Position numbers and translations under genes: made by a program. The notes under the pieces were generated by a model. That model saw only the letters and a list, made by a program, of their open reading frames with translations, searched no databases and was not told the origin of the DNA. This document shows positions 17,435-26,859 of a stretch of DNA of 64,000 bases, one piece after another (the stretch's first letter is position 1; each line of letters opens with the position of its first letter). The stretch is from 66-474 sp050738155 (lineage in GTDB: Bacteria; Pseudomonadota; Gammaproteobacteria; Xanthomonadales; Rhodanobacteraceae). The DNA lies in the NCBI GenBank assembly GCA_050738155.1, contig JBOHYW010000002.1:7317-71316 (forward strand), in the 5' to 3' direction.

Positions 17435-17561
17435 GTTCGCCGCCGGCAATCGAGCGGCCAGTGTGTCCATCGATACATCCCGTAAAAGAATTCAAACCTG
17501 CTTGCGCTCGCGTTCCGTCCGACCATGCAGCCACGTGACCCATGCCATGCACGGCCGCCAG

Positions 17562-18635
17562 TCACTTGTGGCAACTGGCATGAACCTGGTGGATCGCGTT
17601 CACGAACTGCTGGAAGCTCGGGGCGACCGGCCCCGGAATCGGGCCGAGCGGGCCGTTGGCCTGCCACGCACTGTTCGATCCGTAAATCCAGACGTACTGC
17701 TGCGAGACCTTGTATGCCTCTTCGAGTCGTTGCTTGAAGCGTTCGGGCGTTTCGCGCGCGGATTTGTTTGCGCGGGATGGGCCGAGCGGCCACAGCCCCG
17801 GCGCGACGCTGAAGCGCGCGCGCGTGACGCCCGGGACATCCAGCTTCAGGTAGCGTTGCGCGGCTTCCTGCACGCTCGACACGATTCGATCGGGTGACAC
17901 GCTGTAGGTGTACTCGGTCGCCATCACCACCTGCGCCCATCGCACCGACAACAGGCCGCGCACGAACGCGGCCGACAGCCCGTAACCACCGTTGTGGCGG
18001 GCGGCCCAGTCCCGCGGCAAGGTTTTTTCGTGCTCGACTTCCCGCAGCGCGTCCGGCAGCACCATCAAGGTCATGTCCGGATATGCGGCGTGCATCGCAT
18101 TGCCGATATCCCGGCCTATTTTTTCCACCGTTCGCGCAAGCTTCGGTCCACCTGCCGCGCCACCCCAAGTCGGTTTGTACGGCTCGAGGTCCAGCGCCAC
18201 ACCCTTGAACCGCGCGAATTTGGCCAGCGCTGCGGCATGCGCCATGTTCTTCACTATGGCCTGGTTTTTCGCTTCGCTGTTCCAGTCGTGCGCTTTGAAA
18301 ATACTGATCTTGATGAAGTTGTCGGTAACCCCGTAACGGGAATACAGCGACTGGAACCGGCTTGCCAGCTTCCACAGCCCGCTGTCGGGATTGCTGCCGA
18401 CGTCCGTTTGCCAATCCGAGACCATGTAATTGACCAGGAATCCCTGCACGCCAACCGTCTGGCCCCAGTAATTGGCGTCCTTGGCGTTGGTCTGCTTGCG
18501 GAAATTCAGGCCCGCGGACATCAGCAGTTTCGGGCATGCCGGCCACGCCGGTGCACTCACCAGGACACACAGCAGCAACATGCAACAACGCAAGATGCAT
18601 GAGCGGTCCGGGGTCTTCGACAGGCCAATGTTCAT
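17562..18635 (-). CDS. Secreted protein of unknown function, possible glycoside hydrolase-like TIM barrel
   Basis: A 357-residue protein with a signal peptide (CMLLLCVLVSAPAWPA, cleavage after about residue 33). The mature part alternates strands and helices as a TIM barrel would; FKGVALDLEPYKP near residue 145 looks like a strand-end acidic pair of a glycosidase, and VVMATEYTYS near residue 240 a second acidic strand end. No named family is recognised. It lies inside the polysaccharide locus between a GT4 and a sulfotransferase, so trimming or releasing the exported polymer is a reasonable but unproven guess. Confidence 0.6.
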   Translation of the reverse strand: MNIGLSKTPDRSCILRCCMLLLCVLVSAPAWPACPKLLMSAGLNFRKQTNAKDANYWGQTVGVQGFLVNYMVSDWQTDVGSNPDSGLWKLASRFQSLYSRYGVTDNFIKISIFKAHDWNSEAKNQAIVKNMAHAAALAKFARFKGVALDLEPYKPTWGGAAGGPKLARTVEKIGRDIGNAMHAAYPDMTLMVLPDALREVEHEKTLPRDWAARHNGGYGLSAAFVRGLLSVRWAQVVMATEYTYSVSPDRIVSSVQEAAQRYLKLDVPGVTRARFSVAPGLWPLGPSRANKSARETPERFKQRLEEAYKVSQQYVWIYGSNSAWQANGPLGPIPGPVAPSFQQFVNAIHQVHASCHK

Positions 18636-18758
18636 GACACATCCTTATGGAAACCGTGACAGCCACTCTTGCTTGTCATCGACACAATTGGGCGTAAAGT
18701 GAATCTGTTTTACAACATTCATGTCCACGACCCATAACGTGCAATCATGAACGGAACA

Positions 18759-19700
18759 TCAACCGGAACAGGCAGTCGATAATCGACGTACCGAGGGACC
18801 CTGCAGCGCTGGCGCATAGCCGTAGCGCGGCAACGCTTCCGCCAGAACCGAGTCCAGAATCGCCCGTTGCACATCGGTGAGGTCGACGCGCCATTTGTCA
18901 TTGGCCGGACGCAGCTGCTGGCGCAAGATCGCCTGCTCGAAGCGCGCAGCCCAATCCAGCTCGCAGAACTCCGTGACACGCTTGAAACATGCGACCGGAT
19001 TGGCCATCAAATCCTCATAGCGAACCGGCAGGAAATTCGCCGCCGGAACATTCGCCGCGGCTGTGTCCATCGCCGCCATCATCAGCTTCCACTGGATGCC
19101 GGCCAACGCAACGAACGATCGGCCATGCCGCTCCCATTCGGCGCGCTGCGCCGATGTGAGTTCACCGGCCCGCCATCCGCCCGGTCCCTGCCAGCCGCGC
19201 CAAAACCCGACCTCGAGCAGGGAATTGGCCACTGCCCTGCCATCGCGGTACACATGAATGAACTTCGCATCCGGGAACAGCTCCCGCAGATAGCCGACGC
19301 GCGGCCATCCGGTGAGCTTGACCAGGACGCGCCGGCGGCGCGGCGTGGCGAGCCGTGCCACGGCGCCGGGGGCCTTGCGCAGGACACGCGCGGTGACGTC
19401 CGAGGCCAGCAGATCCCTGCATGGCTGGGAAAATCCGGGACAAAGATGGTCCCAGTACTTGTAACGCTCGCCCGGTCGGAAGTAACGCTTCAAAACCTGC
19501 CCCACGATCGGCAGGTCAGCCATGCGCAGCAGCACTCCGTTGGCGCCGGGCCGATCCGGAAACAGATCGCAGAACGGCGACTGCCACGCGACGACCGGGT
19601 GTTCCGCAAATATCTTGTGGAAGATGGTGGAGCCGCTGCGACCCGTGCCGACCACGAAGATCGGCCGATCAACCATCCCGTCGATGCGTGACTTTGCCAT
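18759..19700 (-). CDS. PAPS-dependent sulfotransferase
   Basis: A 314-residue sulfotransferase. The 5'-phosphosulfate loop is FVVGTGRSGSTIFHKIF near residue 15, and the 3'-phosphate motif is FIHVYRDGRAVANSL near residue 155. LPVRYEDLMANP is the conserved later block. The ATG at 19700 follows GGAGTAGTG; a longer upstream reading is not needed. The acceptor is probably a sugar of the polymer made by the neighbouring genes. It is divergent from asnB across a 417-bp gap. Confidence 0.88.
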   Translation of the reverse strand: MAKSRIDGMVDRPIFVVGTGRSGSTIFHKIFAEHPVVAWQSPFCDLFPDRPGANGVLLRMADLPIVGQVLKRYFRPGERYKYWDHLCPGFSQPCRDLLASDVTARVLRKAPGAVARLATPRRRRVLVKLTGWPRVGYLRELFPDAKFIHVYRDGRAVANSLLEVGFWRGWQGPGGWRAGELTSAQRAEWERHGRSFVALAGIQWKLMMAAMDTAAANVPAANFLPVRYEDLMANPVACFKRVTEFCELDWAARFEQAILRQQLRPANDKWRVDLTDVQRAILDSVLAEALPRYGYAPALQGPSVRRLSTACSG

Positions 19701-19862
19701 CACTACTCCGTTCGTGGACGCGTGCAACGCCTGCCGATGCATGCGATCGCACGCTGGTGCACAACCACCGACGATGATGACGACGATTGGTGCCAGGATT
19801 CATCCTGAGCAGCCTAAAGCGTGCAACATTAACCTTCGAATATCACACCTTTGATTGGCTCG

Positions 19863-19883
19863 TTTCGGTAATTTTTACCGAAA
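19863..19883. promoter_or_regulatory. Perfect inverted repeat in the asnB/sulfotransferase gap
   Basis: Arms TTTCGGTAA and TTACCGAAA are separated by TTT and followed by AAA on the plus strand, in an AT-rich part of the divergent 19701-20117 gap. It could be an operator or a weak bidirectional hairpin. No gene is supported in this gap. Confidence 0.45.
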
Positions 19884-20117
19884 AAACACAAGCAAGATTC
19901 AGTTGAATTTTTTGCGCACGTAATCATGTTCTTGTTAAGCATCGGTCGCACACAATGGGCAGGCCGATTCAGCTACATGAAACAGCCTGAAACAATTCGC
20001 GTCATTTATTTTCACATCATTTGTCCGGGTGAAAGACGGTGCACATGGATCGCTCCCTGACTCGCAGCCTGGCGGAAGCAGCCGTGCCGCCACACCCGCC
20101 ATAGGGAAGACCAAGAC

Positions 20118-22121
20118 ATGTGCGGGATTGCCGGATTCTGGGATGTAGCCAATCGCTTCGACACCGACGGTGGCAGCGCGGCGATCGATCGCATGACGTG
20201 CGCCATCCGTCATCGTGGTCCCGACGACGCCGGCAGGTATCGCGACCGTCATGCCGGCGTGTGGCTCGGGCACCGTCGGCTGTCGGTGGTTGACCTGTCG
20301 CCCGAAGGACGCCAGCCGATGACCTCGGCCAGTGGCCGCTACGTGATCGTGTTCAATGGCGAGGTCTACAACCACCACCGCCTGCGCCCCGAACTCGAGG
20401 CGTACGGCGCCCGTTTTCGCGGCCACTCCGACACCGAAGTCATGCTGGCGGCGATCGAATGCTGGGGACTTGAGCCTGCCGTGGATCGCTTCATCGGCAT
20501 GTTCGCGTTCGTGCTGTGGGACCGGCATGCCCATACCCTGACGCTGGCGCGCGACCGCGTGGGCATCAAACCGCTCTACTACGGGTGGGCGGGCGCGGTG
20601 TTCGTGTTCGGTTCCGAGTTGAAGGCGCTCACGGCGCTGCCGGGCTTCGACAATCCGGTCGATCGTGGCGCGTTGTGCCTGCTGCTGCGCCACAACTACA
20701 TCATTGGCCCGCATTCGATCTACAGGGACATCCACAAACTGCCGCCAGCGACGATGTTGACAGTCGACCGCAATCTGGCGGCAACGCCTGCGTCGGTCGA
20801 GTCGCTGGAAAAGTGCGTTCGCAGGTACTGGTCGATCGCGGATGCGGCCGCGGCCGACCCACACCGCCAGCAACAAACCGACGAAGATGCGGTGGAACAA
20901 TTGGACTGTCTGCTGCGCGACGCGGTTGCGTTGCGCATGGAAGCGGATGTGCCGCTCGGCGCGTTTTTGTCAGGCGGCGTGGATTCGTCGACGGTCGTCG
21001 CGCTGATGCAGGCCCAATCGAATCGTCCGGTGCAGACGTTTTCGATCGGCTTCCACGAACAGGCGCACGACGAGGCGCAATATGCCCGCGGAGTCGCCCA
21101 CCACCTCGGCACCGAGCACCACGAGTTGTACGTTTCGGCACGCGACGCGCTGGACGTCATCCCGCGGTTGCCGACGATGTTCGACGAACCGTTTTCGGAT
21201 TCTTCGCAGATTCCAACGTATCTGTTGTCGAAGTTGGCGCGCAGCCAGGTCACGGTCGCGTTGTCGGGCGATGGCGGCGATGAATTGTTTGCCGGTTACA
21301 GCCGCTACCTGTGGGCGGCCAAGGTCGAACATTGGCTGGGGCGTACACCGCGATCGCTGCGCCTGCCGCTGGCAGGCTCGCTGCACGCGCGCCCGGGCAT
21401 CTACGAAGCGCTGTTCGGTGGCGCCAACCGTTGCATGCCGCGCCGGTTCCGGGTGCGCAATCCGAAGACCAAGATCGGCCTGTTGGCAAGAATGCTTGAA
21501 ACGTCATCGATCGACGAACGTTACCGGTTGCTGATTTCGCAATGGTTCGATCCGGCATCGGTGGTGCCGGGAGCACGCGAACCGTCGACGGTGCTTGCCG
21601 ATTTCGCCGCGTGGCCAAACGTTCAGGGCCCGATGGAACGCATGATGTACAGCGACCTGGTTGGCTATCTGCCCGGCGACATTCTCGTGAAAGTCGATCG
21701 CGCCAGCATGGCGACCGGCCTCGAAGCACGCGTACCGCTGCTTGATCACCGGGTTGTCGAATTCGGGTGGCAAACACCGTTGCGACAGAAATTGCGTGAC
21801 GGACAAGGCAAGTGGTTGCTGCGCCAGGTGCTGTACCGGTACGTGCCCCGACACCTGATCGACCGGCCCAAGAAGGGATTCAGCGTACCGATCGACGTGT
21901 GGCTGCGTGGCCCGTTGCGCGACTGGGCCGAATCGCTGCTGGACGAACGGCGGCTACGAGAAGAGGGCTTTTTCGACCCTGCGCCGATCCGCAAGATGTG
22001 GACCGACCACGTCGAGGGACGCGTGCGCGAACACCACCGTCTGTGGGACGTATTGATGTTCCAGGCATGGCTCGCACAATCGGCTCGCTGCCGCACGGAC
22101 CGCAACGAAATCGCCGCCTGA
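20118..22121 (+). CDS. asnB: Asparagine synthase (glutamine-hydrolyzing), AsnB type
   Basis: A 667-residue Ntn-type amidotransferase. MCGIAGFWD supplies the nucleophile Cys2; RHRGPDDAG, LGHRRLSVVDLS and FNGEVYNH build the glutaminase site. The synthetase domain has the PP-loop LSGGVDSSTVVAL near residue 285 and SGDGGDELFAGYSRY near residue 390. The ribosome-binding site AGGGAAGA precedes the ATG. Inside a polysaccharide locus such AsnB paralogues probably amidate a sugar acid or sugar-linked group rather than serve general asparagine supply, but this is inference from position. Confidence 0.93.
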   Translation: MCGIAGFWDVANRFDTDGGSAAIDRMTCAIRHRGPDDAGRYRDRHAGVWLGHRRLSVVDLSPEGRQPMTSASGRYVIVFNGEVYNHHRLRPELEAYGARFRGHSDTEVMLAAIECWGLEPAVDRFIGMFAFVLWDRHAHTLTLARDRVGIKPLYYGWAGAVFVFGSELKALTALPGFDNPVDRGALCLLLRHNYIIGPHSIYRDIHKLPPATMLTVDRNLAATPASVESLEKCVRRYWSIADAAAADPHRQQQTDEDAVEQLDCLLRDAVALRMEADVPLGAFLSGGVDSSTVVALMQAQSNRPVQTFSIGFHEQAHDEAQYARGVAHHLGTEHHELYVSARDALDVIPRLPTMFDEPFSDSSQIPTYLLSKLARSQVTVALSGDGGDELFAGYSRYLWAAKVEHWLGRTPRSLRLPLAGSLHARPGIYEALFGGANRCMPRRFRVRNPKTKIGLLARMLETSSIDERYRLLISQWFDPASVVPGAREPSTVLADFAAWPNVQGPMERMMYSDLVGYLPGDILVKVDRASMATGLEARVPLLDHRVVEFGWQTPLRQKLRDGQGKWLLRQVLYRYVPRHLIDRPKKGFSVPIDVWLRGPLRDWAESLLDERRLREEGFFDPAPIRKMWTDHVEGRVREHHRLWDVLMFQAWLAQSARCRTDRNEIAA

Positions 22122-22216
22122 AACGAGCGCCGAGTCGACGCGCGCGGTCGCCGCGCATCCACCAGCGCGGGTTCCAATAATCGCAAAAGATCCAGTCGCA
22201 AGGAGTAGACGCAACC

Positions 22217-23125
22217 ATGAAGATCCTCTATGTCATGGGCTTTTCGCGCAGCGGTTCCACCCTGCTCGACATCCTGTTCTCCGACCATCCCGGCATATTC
22301 GGGTCGGGCGAATTGATGAATCTGATCGGCGCCATGGACGTTAGCCACAACTATTGCGCGTGCGGCCAACCGTCAAGTTCCTGCCCCTTGTGGCGAAAGG
22401 TACGGCGCAAGTGGGCGCGTACGGTTGGCGACGACGTGGCGTTGCAATACCCCGCGCTGCAGGCACGCCTCGAACGCGTCCGCAACCTGCCCCGCTACCG
22501 CCGGCCACACGACCAGAACGACGCGCTCGGTAAATACCTCGTGCAGTCGCGTGCATTGTTCGATGCCATCGCCGAGGCAAGCGGAGCCACCACGATCGTG
22601 GATTCCTCCAAGGCGCCCGTTCGCGCGCTGGCATTGTCACGGATGCAAGGTGTGGATTTTCGCGTCATCCACCTGGTCCGCGACGTGCGCGGCGTCGCCT
22701 GCTCCACTCGCAGGCCGTTCAAGAAAAATCGCGAAGGAGGAATCATGACCGAGCAGCCGGGCATGAAGCCATCGGTCACGGCCGGCAAATGGATGGTGAT
22801 CAACGCGGCGGCCAACCGGGTGCGCGCGCGGTTGGGCAGCCGCGCCATGCTGGTTCGCTATGAAGACCTCGTCAACAAACCGCTCGCGACCCTCGAACGC
22901 CTGTCGCGATTCGCCGGCGTCGATTGGTCGTCCACCGCGCGCAAACTCGGCACGGGCGGCGAATTCAGTGCCGAACACATGATCGAGGGCAATCGCCTGC
23001 GCATGCAGAAACGCATCGAACTGAAACAGGACATGCGCTGGCGCAAGGAACTGTCCAGGTTGCATCAGGCGGTGTTGCCGCTGGTGACCGCGCCGGTGGC
23101 GTGGCCATACGGTTACCGGCCGTGA
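22217..23125 (+). CDS. PAPS-dependent sulfotransferase
   Basis: A 302-residue sulfotransferase downstream of asnB. The 5'-phosphosulfate loop is MGFSRSGSTLLDILFSDHP near residue 7; the 3'-phosphate motif is FRVIHLVRDVRGVACS near residue 150. MLVRYEDLVNKPLATLERL is the conserved downstream block. A Cys-rich patch (YCACGQPSSSCPLW, near residue 47) is unusual. It has a good AAGGAG site upstream. It differs clearly from the sulfotransferase at 18759, so the two may modify different positions. Confidence 0.88.
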   Translation: MKILYVMGFSRSGSTLLDILFSDHPGIFGSGELMNLIGAMDVSHNYCACGQPSSSCPLWRKVRRKWARTVGDDVALQYPALQARLERVRNLPRYRRPHDQNDALGKYLVQSRALFDAIAEASGATTIVDSSKAPVRALALSRMQGVDFRVIHLVRDVRGVACSTRRPFKKNREGGIMTEQPGMKPSVTAGKWMVINAAANRVRARLGSRAMLVRYEDLVNKPLATLERLSRFAGVDWSSTARKLGTGGEFSAEHMIEGNRLRMQKRIELKQDMRWRKELSRLHQAVLPLVTAPVAWPYGYRP

Positions 23126-23152
23126 TGGCGGCAGCACAGGAGGCACATTCGC

Positions 23153-23818
23153 GTGAACAACTATGAATTTTGTGCTGCATGGGTGCTCGACCAGGCACTG
23201 AATCGGGATACGCGCGTACTCGATTACGGCTGCGGGCGCCGGCGAGATCGTCAAGGCGCTGCGCGCGCACCAGGCCGATGCCTTCGGCTGCGACACTTTC
23301 TACGAGGGCGGCGACCACTCGAGCCAGGTGCAGTCGGGCCTGCTGGATGCCGGATACGTCAGGAGGATGCACGGGGACCACATCCCGTTCGACGACGACT
23401 CGTTTGACATGATCGTCAACAACCAGGTGATGGAACACGTCGAGGACATCGACGGCGTGCTGGCCGAATTGCGGCGCGTGTTGAAGCCTGCACTGGTTCC
23501 CGAAGCACGGCGGGCCGCACGTCTACTATGCCGCGCTGTTCCGTTCCATCGGCTTCGGTTACCACAAGGACGACAAAAGCGTCATCGACTGGAGCCGGAA
23601 TTTTTGCACCTGGCTCGACAACTGGACCCACTACCGGAGGCGCCGCGGGATCAACGCCGCGGTATGTCCGGTATTTCCACGACATCCGGTATATGGAAGA
23701 CTACTGGCTGCGACGCAGGCTCGGCGCCAAACAACGCATGGTCGCGTGGCTACCGGCACTGGTGCAAAAGGCCATCGTGCAGAAGCTTGGCGGGACGGTG
23801 ATGGTCGCGGACAAGTAA
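23153..23818 (+). pseudogene. Broken class I SAM-dependent methyltransferase
   Basis: Reading frames together spell a methyltransferase but no single frame is intact. Frame 1 from GTG 23153 gives MNNYEFCAAWVLDQ...RVLDYGCG; an extra G in the G-run 23234-23236 shifts the rest. Frame 2 gives AGEIVKALRAH...DMIVNNQVMEHVEDIDGVLAELRRVLKP, then breaks near 23495-23515, where about 35 codons expected between the VLKP block and HVYYAALFRS are missing. Frame 3 runs to about 23655, where another shift leads to RYVRYFHDIRYMEDYWL and the stop at 23818. Three lesions suggest genuine decay rather than one sequencing error. Confidence 0.8.
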
Positions 23819-23854
23819 TCCTATTTCCAACATGAAAACAAAAAAGAGCGCCTG

Positions 23855-23942
23855 ACACGGATCAAAGCGGAAAAAAGCCGATAGACACGGATTTCCATCG
23901 AATCATTGTCTGATCCGCGTGCATCCGTGTAAATCCGTGTCC
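23855..23942. repeat. ACACGGAT interspersed repeat, copy b
   Basis: Between the broken methyltransferase and the convergent gene at 24016 lies an imperfect inverted repeat: GACACGGATCAAAGCGGA on the left, TGATCCGCGTGCATCCGTGT on the right, with extra internal ACACGGATTT and AAATCCGTGT arms. It is related to copies at 8688 and 57705. Confidence 0.7.
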
Positions 23943-24015
23943 AAAATTTCCCGGTTCATGCGGGATGCCTGCATGGTCGACAGCATGGAAGCGGAATAAC
24001 CAGCCGCTACGCACG

Positions 24016-24900
24016 TCAAAACCGCAACGTTTCGAGTACGCGGTGCAGCCGCTGGAAATAAAGCCGGGTGTAGGCAACACCAATGACGTTGCCCGGGCTG
24101 CGCATGTGCCGCGCCAGCCGCATGGCGTAGAACTGCCGCTTGGCCAGTTGCTCGCGCACGAAGTAATCCAGCAACTCCCTGTCGAGCTTGGCGTGGGTCG
24201 ACGCTTCGTAAGTCGCAAGCAACGCGAAACGGTCGAACCCCGTCCACGGGCGCGGACCGCCACGCTTGCCCCGGATCATCAACAGCGACACCATGAAGCG
24301 GGCGAAATCTTCCTCGGGAAAACCGCACCAGAGGTGGTGCGGGTCGAAGAAAAACCAGCCGGCCTCGTGCTTGTCGAAACGGAAGTTGCGCGCCTCGAAC
24401 CCGGTGACGACGAGCATTCGCTGGCGGTCCCGCATGCGGGCCATCACCCTCGGACCGGGCGCGAGAAAGCCCTCGAGCTGGTAGTTCTTGACCGGCAAGC
24501 CATCAGCCTTGTGACAATGCAGGCGCGCCAGCAGCAGCATCGCCGCTTGCAGGCACTGCGTGGCTTGTTCGCAAGCGGGACGGCGTGTCAACAATTCATG
24601 CATGTCGGGCCCGCTCAGCACTGGATAGACGATGCAGGCCTGCTCGATGCGCTCCGGACAGCACGCGGCAGCGTCGATGCCGTGCAGGAAACGCATGTCG
24701 CCGTACTCGCGCTGGGCGGATGCGATACATGCCGGATCGACGAAATCGTGCATCGCATCGTCGCTGGCGCGGACGATCTTGTAGAAATGCCCGGCCGATT
24801 GCGCAACCCAGGATTCCCGCCGGCGCGTGAACTTGAGGGCGCCGATGGCGCTGGCGTCGCTTCGCCGCGGACTCGCTTCGACCGGCTGCGCGACGGTCAT
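24016..24900 (-). CDS. Uncharacterised protein of polysaccharide locus, kinase-fold-like
   Basis: A 294-residue soluble protein with no firm family. The order YKIVRASDDAMHDFVDP, LARLHCHKADGLPVKNYQLEGFLAPG, ARNFRFD and WFFFDPHHLWCGFPEEDFARFM resembles the lobes of kinase-like LPS-modifying proteins (InaA/RfaP-like), with N-F and D-P positions like a degenerate catalytic loop and metal site, but a classical HxDxxxxN is missing. It is the last gene of the minus-strand cluster and overlaps the methyltransferase gene upstream by ATGA. The kinase suggestion is weak. Confidence 0.55.
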   Translation of the reverse strand: MTVAQPVEASPRRSDASAIGALKFTRRRESWVAQSAGHFYKIVRASDDAMHDFVDPACIASAQREYGDMRFLHGIDAAACCPERIEQACIVYPVLSGPDMHELLTRRPACEQATQCLQAAMLLLARLHCHKADGLPVKNYQLEGFLAPGPRVMARMRDRQRMLVVTGFEARNFRFDKHEAGWFFFDPHHLWCGFPEEDFARFMVSLLMIRGKRGGPRPWTGFDRFALLATYEASTHAKLDRELLDYFVREQLAKRQFYAMRLARHMRSPGNVIGVAYTRLYFQRLHRVLETLRF

Positions 24901-25736
24901 GACAGATCCGTCACCAACGACTTGATATCGCTGCCACCACCCACCTCGTTTTCGACGACGAAGCGGCCGTCCACGAGGCGGAAGATATTCGACTGCTCGA
25001 TGCGCCGGTTCTCGATGATGGCCAGCCTGCCGGATTCCTTCAATGCGCCGCGCAGGTTCCTCATCGCTTCGCACAAGCGCGTGTCGGGAAAGTAGCTACG
25101 GTTGAGGATGTTTGCGGCGATCACGAGATCGGCTTTTTCGAACGGCCAAGCGTCGAAGATGCTGTACCGCTCGAGGCGTATGTCGTTGCCGAGCCTCGGC
25201 AACAGCGCGCGATTCATCAGGGCGACCTTGCGCACGTGCTTGCATCTGGATGCATCGAAACCACCAAACAGCCGCGCCACCATGCCGGACTGCAGCGACG
25301 ACGCCTCGCCGGTGTCGTTGTAGACGACAAAGAAGCGGTTGGCGAACATGAAGGGGACGAGGTCGGCGTCGCAAAAGAACACGCCCTTCCTGGTGTGGCA
25401 AGCATAGGCGTATATGTGCCGGTCGGTGACGTAATAACGGGAAAACCGCATCGCATTGATGACACTCAGCGAAGCGCTTCCATCGGATGCGCCGACATCG
25501 ACCACCACCGGCCGCGACGCAAAAGTCGTCCCGGCGAGCAGTTGCGTGGTCATGGGATAACGATCGTCACTGGTGGTCTTGAACACGCCCCCGATCTTGA
25601 TCCGGGCGATGATGTCGGTTGCCTTGCGGGCGTCGATTTCCGGGCTGAGCAAAGCGCGCGGATCGGGGCAGCCCCGCTCGAGGTTCGGGCGCACCTTTTG
25701 CACGAAAGTTCGATTCAATCTAATGGGTCTTTCCAC
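24897..25736 (-). CDS. SAM-dependent methyltransferase-like protein
   Basis: A 279-residue protein whose central VVVDVGASDGSASLSVI is a class I methyltransferase motif I; ADLVIAANILNRSYFPD and LKESGRLAIIENR correspond to the later strands. It starts with GTG at 25736, overlapping the end of the GT4 gene by 17 bp, and its stop overlaps the next start (ATGA). It probably methylates a sugar or lipid intermediate of the polymer; the target is unknown. The ~85-residue N-terminal part is not recognised. Confidence 0.65.
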   Translation of the reverse strand: MERPIRLNRTFVQKVRPNLERGCPDPRALLSPEIDARKATDIIARIKIGGVFKTTSDDRYPMTTQLLAGTTFASRPVVVDVGASDGSASLSVINAMRFSRYYVTDRHIYAYACHTRKGVFFCDADLVPFMFANRFFVVYNDTGEASSLQSGMVARLFGGFDASRCKHVRKVALMNRALLPRLGNDIRLERYSIFDAWPFEKADLVIAANILNRSYFPDTRLCEAMRNLRGALKESGRLAIIENRRIEQSNIFRLVDGRFVVENEVGGGSDIKSLVTDLS

Positions 25737-26859
25737 GGCTCGTCACCAGCTCTTGATAGAGATCGGAGAAGCGATGGCCTATGGCCTCGCGCGCAAACAG
25801 TTCGGTGATGCGTTGGCGGGCACGCATGCCGAGCGACCGACGCGCAGCGACAGCGAGGGCCGCGAGTTGCTCCCAGCCATCGGCCAGGGCGGCAGCATCG
25901 CGCGGTGGCACCACGACCCCTGCATCGCCGACGATCGTGGCGGCGTCGCCGACGTTGGTGGAAACGCATGGGACACCACATGCCATGGCTTCGGCAACCG
26001 CGTTGGGAAATGCCTCGCCGCGCGAGGACAGCGTGGCGATGTCCAGCGCCGAGTACACGGCGGGAATGTCGTCACGTCGTCCGCACAGGCGAATGTGCGG
26101 ACGCAAACCCATGCGCTCAATCGAACCCGACAATTGCGGGTTGTCATCGTCGGCGCCTTCGCCCGCCAGCAGGAACACCGCATCCGGATGATCCGCATGG
26201 AAATACGCCGCGGCCTGCAGGAAATTGTCATGGTCCTTGGTCGGGTGCGCCCGCGCGACCATGCCGACGGTCAGTGCGCCATCGGGAATTTCGAACTCGC
26301 GGCGCATGCGGCTGCGCGCGTCCGGGTCCGGCCTGAACCGATGCATGTCGTAGCCGTTCGGGATCACCACGGTGCGGCCGGGCGCGAAACCTGCCCGCTG
26401 GTGTTGCGCCGCCGCCACCGCCGAAACATAGCGAATCCGGTCCGGCGCCCGCGACAACAGCGCGTTCACGCGTATCACGGCCCTGGTCTTGCGCTTCTCG
26501 CTCGCGAGGTCACTCAACGAATGGTGCACACCCCAAATCAAGGGGATGCGGGTCCCGACCAACGCCAACGATGACATCAGGTTCGCGTGGTACATCCACG
26601 CGTGCACCACGTCCGGGCGCCCAATCTGTGCATCCATGATCCGTCGCAACCGCAGCAGGTCGCGCGGCCCCGCCTTGCCCGCATGCATCCCGACATGATG
26701 GAGTTCGGCCAAGCCCGCCACGCGCGCGCTCAATGGTCCCTTTCCACCCAGCACCACCACCATGCTGTCGGGTTGTCCGAGCGTCTCGAGCAACCCGCAC
26801 AGGGCCAGTTCGGCGCCGCCCACATTGAGCCCGGTAATGACATGACAGATCCTCATCAT
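25720..26859 (-). CDS. GT4-family glycosyltransferase
   Basis: A 379-residue GT-B enzyme. N-terminal MRICHVITGLNVGGAELALC has the family's GGAE acceptor-side loop. VVIPNGYDMHRF near residue 165, MVARAHPTKDHDNFL near residue 200 and SSRGEAFPNAVAEAMACGVP near residue 280 (E-x7-E) form the donor site. The ATG overlaps the stop of the membrane protein gene upstream (ATGA). It is about 30% alike by eye to the GT4 at 28139, suggesting paralogues. Confidence 0.93.
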   Translation of the reverse strand: MMRICHVITGLNVGGAELALCGLLETLGQPDSMVVVLGGKGPLSARVAGLAELHHVGMHAGKAGPRDLLRLRRIMDAQIGRPDVVHAWMYHANLMSSLALVGTRIPLIWGVHHSLSDLASEKRKTRAVIRVNALLSRAPDRIRYVSAVAAAQHQRAGFAPGRTVVIPNGYDMHRFRPDPDARSRMRREFEIPDGALTVGMVARAHPTKDHDNFLQAAAYFHADHPDAVFLLAGEGADDDNPQLSGSIERMGLRPHIRLCGRRDDIPAVYSALDIATLSSRGEAFPNAVAEAMACGVPCVSTNVGDAATIVGDAGVVVPPRDAAALADGWEQLAALAVAARRSLGMRARQRITELFAREAIGHRFSDLYQELVTSRGKTH

